Shown in pieces: positions 57,780-64,000 of a stretch of 64,000 bases of DNA. The stretch covers positions 1 through 64,000 of the forward strand of contig CAVNZG010001007.1 of assembly GCA_963693315.1 (NCBI GenBank). The letters run 5' to 3'. The position numbers were made by a program, and so were the translations under genes. The stretch's first letter is position 1. The number at the start of each line of letters is the position of its first letter. The notes under the pieces are model-generated. The model saw only the letters and a program-made list of their open reading frames with translations. It was not told the DNA's origin and ran no database searches. The DNA comes from Diogma glabrata. Lineage: Eukaryota; Arthropoda; Insecta; Diptera; Cylindrotomidae.

Positions 57780-60115
57780 TTAATGCTTTAAAAGTTGCAT
57801 ATATAGTCGCGACGAAATTCTGCAATGGATCGAAAACTCTCTCTCTCTCTGGCGTTTACATCACATGGAGGGATTTTGACGTCTGTGCACTTCCAATCAT
57901 CTCGTACCATGACCGGTTGACCCCAGTTTTGACATCCTATATCACGAAGGTCTTGGATGATGTCACCACGCCAGCGTTGTCTAGGTCTTCCTCTTCGACG
58001 AACACCAGCTGGTTGTTGTTGGGACGCTTTTTTTATCATTCTATCTAATTAAGCCCTTTCTACATGACCAAACCATTTAGTCCGGTTGGGTTTAATGAAT
58101 CCGATTACATCGCAGCTTCCAAGAAACTGTCTGATTTCATGATTCACTCGGATTCTATACTGATTTTCAGCAATTTTGCATGGACCATAAATTGTTCGTT
58201 TCTACAATCGGAGGAAGTCAGTGTCCAGTTTTCACTTCCAAATGTAAGCACAGGTCGGATTAATGCTTTGTAAAGTGTGAGTTTGCACAAAGTTTTGAGT
58301 ATGCGTAGAAAACTCTGCATGCGGCAGAGACACGGGCTGTAATATATATGCCTGCATGTCATTTGACGATGTTATTACAGACCCGAGGTATTTGAAGTTT
58401 GCTACACGTTCTACTTCATAGTCGCTAGTATTCAGATTGCCGGGAGGTATGTTCCTCGATGTTGTTAAAAGTTAATTCTTGCCAGTGTTGACGCATAATC
58501 CAATTCGTTTAGCATTTCTTTCAAGCTGAGAGAGACTATCCTTAATATCGCTTGGTCTACGTCCGAGAAGCGCAATATCATCTGCATAGCCAAGATTTTG
58601 ACTAGATTTGTTAAATATGCAGTTTTGTGTCTCAATTCGGGTTTTTCTTATCGCGTACTCAAGCGTCAAACTAAATGGTACGGGCGCGAGTGCATCACCT
58701 TGTCGAACATCTGATGTTATATCGAAAGGATCAGAAACTGACCCTTCGATTACTATTCTACAGTTTGATCCCGATGTTGTGAGTTTGCAGAGAGAAACAA
58801 GTTTCGCTGGGATACCAAGGCATATGAGTGCGGACCAGAGGTTGTCGCGAATGATGCTTTCATATGCTTGCTTGAAATCAACGTAGAGCTGGTGAATGCT
58901 GATGTTGTACTCCCAACATTTTTCCAGAATCATCCTTAAGGTAAAAAATTGATCTGTGGTTGAGCGGTTGGGACGAAAACCACACTGACAGTCACCGAGG
59001 ATAGATTCGGCGAACGGGATGAGTCGAGCAAGTACGAAAATAGCTAGTATTTTATATGCAGTGTTCAACAGTGCGATGCCACGACAATTCGCACACTTTA
59101 GGCGGTCACCTTTCTTATGTAGCGGAACAATGAGAGCTGTTTTCCATTCAGCAGATAGTTCTTCTTGATCTCAGATTGCAAGAATCAGACCGTATATACG
59201 TGAGACCAGAGCTGCTCCTCCATTTTTCAGAAGTTCTGCAGGGATTCCATCAGTAGCTGGTGATTTACCATTTTTTAATTTTGATGACAGATTCCATTTC
59301 TTCTATTGCTGGGTAAGGGACAAAAATCTCCTCACTTGACGGAGCAATTGCTCGAATAGGATGAACTTCATTTGTCCTATTCAGTTGGTCTTGAAAGTGG
59401 GATCGCCATACTGCCAGCACATCACTTTCATTTGTTGTAAGCTCGTTGTTTCCGTTTTTAATGGCTGTGGATCTTGGGTGGAAATCTTTTGTCAGGCTCT
59501 GTGCATTGGCAAAGCACTCTTCCGAATTCCCTTTGACCGCATGTTGGTAGATATTTTCGATGCAGCTTTTCATGTGTTCGCGTTTATTTTTCCGTGGGAG
59601 TTTTGCTGAGGCTTTTCTGGCGCATATATAATCAGTTTGGGTGCTTCGGGTGTTCCTTGTTAACCATTTTTCTCATAGTTTTTATTTGTGCAAAACGCTT
59701 TCGCGGCACTCGTCATCAAACCATACGTTACGTGATTTCGGTGGTCGTTTTCCGAATGTAATTTGTGCTGCGAGTATAATGATTGATTGAAACGTTTGCC
59801 ATTCTTCTTGTATGTTTAATGGCATCTCAGGCTTGATGTCATGCTCTTCTATGCTTTGCGTTACAATTTTCTGATATCTATTCAGCGTTTTCGGATGTTT
59901 AAATGCTTCGACATTCCAGCGTACGGTCTTTTTTGCTTGTCTGTTAAATGTAGATGACAACTTGTACTTGTACTTAAAGATGCAAGCATATGATCGGTGT
60001 CCATATCAGCACCTCTGTATGATCGAACGTCAGTTACACTTGTAGAGTGTCTCTTAGAAATCATGAAGTGATCGATCGAAAACTGGACTAGGTATTTAAA
60101 AAAATATTGTAGCAT
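57780..60115 (-). pseudogene. RTE-like non-LTR element, decayed ORF2
   Basis: The minus strand shows, in order, an endonuclease end with IDHFMISKRHSTSVTDVRSY and DMDTDHML (near 60050), a linker (59960-59265, several frames), and an RT (59068-58472). The RT has QCGFRPNRSTTDQFFTLRMI, HQLYVDFKQAYESI and the catalytic LGYADDIALLGR (58577-58588). A C-terminal region follows with LYKALIRPVLTFGSENWTL and RRRGRPRQRW (57788-58362). At least five frame breaks show it is dead. It begins inside the endonuclease, so it is 5'-truncated. It resembles the element at 37703-39006 in motif order but is clearly different in sequence. Confidence 0.85.
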
Positions 60116-60752
60116 TAAATTGTTATTCCATGTCCATTAAAATTTCAAGGGAAAACCTCTTATTTAACCTCTGCACCAGTGTTTGAGCTTGACAAGTTTG
60201 TGTTCGGGATATAATCAAACCAATAAGAGACATGGTTCAATTTGTTTTAAATTTATTATTAATGACAGCTGTGGGACATTGAGAAATTAAAAGTCTTTTA
60301 TTATGGAATTTTAACGGTCAAGATATCAAGAAAAGACTAAATTACAGACATTCATAAGCAAAAGAATATAAATGGTCAGATATCTGTGAAAAACGAGAGT
60401 GAAGTTCCAGCGGAGAAAATGTAACAGGAAAGCCAAAATTAATAAAATATTTTTTATTTTGTCTATACTACCTATATAAAAATCCAAAATGGTCAAGTTC
60501 ATATTTAGACTTTTTCACCTGTGCATATCAGGTTTTTCATCAGAAAGACTTTTTAAATGTTGATATGATTAAGTAATATGAAATGTATATATCGAAACAT
60601 TTATTTGAAGAAGCAAAATAGTAATTTAACTTTTACTGTATTGCACCTTACGTTGTAATTTTTATTTCTTACAGTTACTAATAATGATTGTTAACTTATC
60701 GACAAAATCAACAGTTAATGTTATGTTAATAATTTATCAGTTGCAAGTGGTT
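60116..60752. other. AT-rich DNA without recognisable feature
   Basis: No supported gene or repeat. Confidence 0.45.
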
Positions 60753-60989
60753 TTAAAAATCAATTGGTTTTAAACAAAACAAAAGATATAGATTTTTAAC
60801 AGATCGGTAACGCATTTTTTTATTATAATTTGGTTTCAAGTTCTTGATACGCATAAGTTGATGTATATGTTCTTGTTTGGTAGATCTATAATCTAAATGT
60901 GTTTTCGCAGACTTGAATTGAAATAATCTTAAACAATTTCGATGCGCGTAGCGTGCGCAAATGTTAACGGTATCAACAATTGAAGACAT
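60753..60989 (-). CDS. Possible short coding exon, unknown product
   Basis: On the minus strand an ATG in a good context (ACAAAATG, 60989) starts a 78-codon frame, MSSIVDTVNICARYAHRNCL..., rich in basic residues (QFKSAKTHLDYRST, QEHIHQLMRIKNLKP). The first ~57 codons look coding in composition, and the last 20 look like AT-rich read-through. The true exon may end earlier at an unrecognised donor. The basic N-terminus could be a mitochondrial targeting sequence, but I do not recognise the protein. It might belong to a host gene or be chance. Confidence 0.35.
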   Translation of the reverse strand: MSSIVDTVNICARYAHRNCLRLFQFKSAKTHLDYRSTKQEHIHQLMRIKNLKPNYNKKMRYRSVKNLYLLFCLKPIDF

Positions 60990-61652
60990 TTTGTTTAATC
61001 AAATCAATTGTCTGCCTCGCCGTTAATTTTTGTGAAATTAATGTTCAATTTTTGAAAAGGTACGTTAAATTTTTCTACTATTTTCAAGAAATCTGTGAAT
61101 TTGGTATGTTAATGGTATTGGAAAAAGATGGTGCTGTATTCAAAAATTACTGATCTGTAGACCTTCCACCAATTAATTGAATATAACGTAATGAATTCAT
61201 ACAGATTCAGATTATGTATCGAAGATTTGTCGATATCGTTTTGTACAGAAATTTTGTAGTGTTCAAATAGATACACATTTTGCTGTTGAACAAACAGAAC
61301 TGACAAAACTGATTTATCGAAAGTGACAAACCAGAAAGGGTTGTGTTTTTAAAATTTGCATGAAAGCAAAATAATGTAGGATAGACATTTGCTAACTTAT
61401 AAAAATAATATATTTATTTAAATTTTTCTAACTACAAAATTTCAAATATTTTAGAAAATATTATGATCATACTTGAATCATATGCGTCTTTTTTTTATTT
61501 GAAGTTAGGCATGTTTTGTATTAATAATAACGAGTTATAAATTAATGTCTCTGACTATCCAAAGATTAGGCAACTATAGGATTGAGATTCTAAATAATGT
61601 TTCCTTTAGGAATTTATGAACGTTGATTTTAAAATTTTAGGGATTAAAATTA
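60990..61652. other. AT-rich DNA without recognisable feature
   Basis: No supported gene or repeat. A 65-codon minus-strand frame at 61109-61306 has no recognisable motif. Confidence 0.4.
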
Positions 61653-62054
61653 TCAGGAAAACCCACGTCGATAAGGAATTCCAAGGGTGTGATACTCAAT
61701 TAAAAAATCACACTGAAAGGTTACAGTTCTACACTTTGTTATTTGAACCGAAACAGGATGGACCGCTGTTGTAGCTCTGGTATGACGAAAAAATAATGCA
61801 GGCTTCGGTAAAATCGATTTGATCTCTTCAGAAACCCTTTCATCCTCCCTTTCATCCATAACGTATTTATAAAAAATCGTTAAATCAGCAACATTTCTTC
61901 TGTGCTGCAATGAATCAATATCCTTAGTAAGAAGAGAGCTACCAATCAATTTAGTAGCTCTTCGCTGCTCAGCATCAAGGCATTTCATTTCATTTGTCTT
62001 AAAATTTAGCAGACGTTGTAAATTGTATACAACGGGAACTAAGTTAGTTCGCAT
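61653..62054 (-). pseudogene. Non-LTR reverse transcriptase C-terminal fragment
   Basis: A 133-codon minus-strand frame contains LDAEQRRATKLIGSSLLTKD, then LQHRRNVADLTIFYKYVM, and ends with an HPVSVQ...R-T-x-T-F block. This is the conserved tail (thumb/C-terminal region) of Jockey/CR1-type ORF2 proteins. The upstream RT is absent. At its N-terminal edge the sequence abuts the tandem-repeat element fragment at 62063, so it is a truncated insertion or was cut by that element. Confidence 0.75.
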
Positions 62055-62062
62055 AGTAGAAG

Positions 62063-62340
62063 AAAAAAAATGTCCCAGCGGCAGGTATATCCGCTAGAAA
62101 TAGGTAGATTTCGGGATTAAACAGTTTTGTGTACAAATTAAACTGGGTGTGTTAGATTAGTTTGAATAAAAAATTTAAGTAGAAACAGAATTATCCAAAA
62201 AATATATTAAACCAAACTAAATACATTAACGGAAACTACTTTATCAATGCAATTTCGGAACAGTTTTGTTTAACTTGCTTAAAACTTCTTTTAATAACAT
62301 ATTAAATCCACCAAAGAGCAAATAAACGTTCTCACTACGT
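62063..62340 (+). repeat. Tandem-repeat/(TA)n element, fragment (copy 3)
   Basis: It begins after an A-tract with CAGCGGCAGGTATATCCGCTAG and GAAATAGGTAGATTTCG, like 17507 and 37523 (inverted). Similarity fades by about 62340, and the tandem units and TA tract are missing. Confidence 0.75.
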
Positions 62341-62689
62341 CACACCTACAATACCACCACACATAATTTATAATCAAAAATTATCAAATAACTTTTACAA
62401 CGCAAAAAATACAAATATCTATCAATTTAGGAAAACATTTGTAAATGTGTAATGAATATATATCTACTAAACATTTCCAAATTTTCCAAATTTCAAAAGA
62501 AAAATATCAAGACTTCGGTCTGGGTAAAGGATTTTGATATAGTTTTCGGCAAAAAACTTTCACTTTCTGGTTTTTAGTTTTGGGCAGCGATGTAAATCAA
62601 ACATAACTCTTTGTACTTTAACAAGTATTTTTTATATCTGTTTAAAAATTTATTACAAAACTAACACGAAACATCAATACGTTGCCGGA
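62341..62689. other. AT-rich DNA without recognisable feature
   Basis: Nothing recognised between the element fragment and the tandem array. Confidence 0.4.
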
Positions 62690-63090
62690 AAATTATAATC
62701 AAAATTCCAAAAATATTGTTAAATTAAATAAAATCAAACTTTTTCAAAATTCCAAAAATATTCTAAAAATTAGAATGAATCAAATATTTAAACTTTTTTT
62801 AAATTCCGATAATATGCCAAAAATTCTTAAAAATTCGAACTTTTCCAAAATTCTAAAAATATTGCAAAAATTATTACAAAATCAAAAATTAAAACTTTTT
62901 TCAAAATTCCAAAAATTATAATAAAATTAAAAATTTATCAAAATTCTAAAATATTCCAAAAATTCTTACAAAATCAAAAATTAAAACTTTTTCCGAAATT
63001 CTAAAAATATTGCAAAAATTATTACAAAATCAAAAATGCAAACTTTTTCAAAATTCCAAAAATATTTCAAAAACTATAACAAATTCAAAA
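62690..63090. repeat. Degenerate tandem repeat of A-rich ~60-70-bp units
   Basis: Units contain TTCCAAAAATATT(G/C)(C/T)AAAAAT, TTACAAAATCAAAAAT and AAACTTTTTCAAAATTCC. It is the reverse complement of the unit at 8330-8795, so the two tracts are the same repeat in opposite orientation. The Lys/Asn-rich frame inside is an artefact. Confidence 0.75.
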
Positions 63091-63139
63091 ATTTCCATGT
63101 CCAATTTCATTTTCAATTACATTTACGTCATAAAAACAG

Positions 63140-63930
63140 CTACATTTTTTTTTCCAAAAAATTGGCTAAAAAATAAATGATTTGACATTTTTTGACACAC
63201 TTGACAACATTTTTTTGACAAACTTATAATGCCATAATTCTCAATAATAATAATAAAATTTCATTTCGAGCAAACAATTTTATTTTTTCCAAAAAATTGG
63301 GTAAAAAATAAATAAAACCTCTCTTTTGACACACTTGACAACATTTTTTTTGAAAAACTTATAATGCCATAATTCTCAATAATAATAATAAAATTTCAAT
63401 TCAAACAAACAATTTTATTTTTTTCCAAAAAGTTGGGTAAAAAAATAAATAAAAATCTTTCTTTTGACACACTTGACAACATTTTTTTGACAAACTTATA
63501 ATACTATAATTCTCAATAATAATAATAAAACCGAAGTAGTTTCATTTCAAACAAACAATTTTTTTTTCCAAAAAATTGGGTAAAAAAATAAATAAAAATC
63601 TTTCTTTTGACACACTTGACAACATTTTTTGGACAAACTTATAATGCCATAATTCTCAATAATAATAATAAAACCGAAGTAGTTTCAATTCAAACAAACA
63701 ATTTTTTTTCCAAAAAATTGGGTAAAAAAATAAATAAAAATCTTTCTTTTGACACACTTGACAACATTTTTTTGACAAACTTATAATGCCATAATTCTCA
63801 ATAATAATAATAAAATTTCATTTCCAACAAACAGTTAATTTTATTTTTTTTCCAAAAAATTAGGTAAAAAAAAATAAAAATTTTTCTTTTGACACACTTG
63901 ACAACATTTTTTTGACAAACTTATAATGCA
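63140..63930. repeat. Satellite-like tandem array, ~140-bp units, six copies
   Basis: TTGACACACTTGACAAC occurs at 63194, 63325, 63463, 63606, 63749 and 63889. In each unit it is preceded by TCCAAAAAATTGGGTAAAAA and followed by ACTTATAATGCCATAATTCT. Spacing is 131-143 bp. Units are closely similar, with indels mainly in homopolymer and AAT runs. Two units carry an extra ACCGAAGTAG insert. Confidence 0.92.
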
Positions 63931-64000
63931 ATAATCTAGTTTTTGATCTCACATACCAATCCCGACCATCAAGATTCCCCTAAATTTAATGTTTCTACTC

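Noticed and set aside
58064..58886. Plus-strand frames at 58064-58273 and 58608-58886
   Set aside because: Antisense to the RTE-like reverse transcriptase remnants, which have clear motifs on the minus strand.
63140..63930. CRISPR-like array
   Set aside because: The whole ~140-bp unit repeats with no unique spacers, and the genome is eukaryotic. It is a satellite-like tandem array.

Overview
This is an AT-rich eukaryotic nuclear window, most likely from an insect and possibly a fly. It is dominated by transposable elements inserted inside one another. The mixture of Jockey-like and RTE-like non-LTR elements, hAT transposons, a Penelope-like element, Ty3/gypsy LTR elements and a tRNA-derived SINE supports an insect genome. 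The species cannot be fixed from the sequence. Only one host gene piece is recognised with confidence: a coding exon of a C11orf54-type ester hydrolase (DUF1907) on the minus strand at 56209-56736.

Layout. 1-5600: AT-rich DNA with foldback repeats (366-586, 791-1145, 2466-2905), a 9-bp minisatellite (1899-2222), a possible small exon (2993-3145, minus) and a diverged ~445-bp tandem repeat. 5600-28000: one decayed Jockey-like element on the plus strand, cut into pieces by four insertions: hAT-1 (5785-9621), a Penelope-like element (13257-16397), an unclassified composite (16767-23877, itself holding hAT-2 and further nested elements), and hAT-3 (24964-27914), whose transposase is one frameshift from complete. 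28000-37500: mostly non-coding DNA with a short hAT derivative, several palindromes, a recurring CACGGAGGTGA motif, a 200-N assembly gap beside a foldback array, and the second copy of a tandem-repeat plus (TA)n element.

37500-54700: a nest at least four deep. A SINE-like repeat was entered by a 5'-truncated RTE-like element (minus; 12-bp target duplication 37674-37685 / 54615-54626). That element was entered by an outer LTR retrotransposon (39011-54603; identical 343-bp LTRs; duplication CATT). Its gag was entered by an inner, apparently intact Ty3/gypsy element (40725-51111; 1214-bp LTRs; duplication GATT). The outer element is the most unusual object here: its open frame runs from gag through protease directly to integrase, with no reverse transcriptase or RNase H. 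It has a strongly hydrophobic stretch between the zinc knuckles and the protease. The inner element has gag, pol and an extra 185-residue leader ORF.

54700-64000: a SINE with tRNA-like head, a foldback, the host exon, a TA-flanked palindromic MITE, a decayed RTE-like element (57780-60115, minus), a possible small exon (60753-60989), a reverse-transcriptase tail fragment, a third fragment of the tandem-repeat element, and two tandem arrays up to the window end.

All element boundaries, duplications and frame breaks were read by eye. Family names come from motif recognition, not from a database search.
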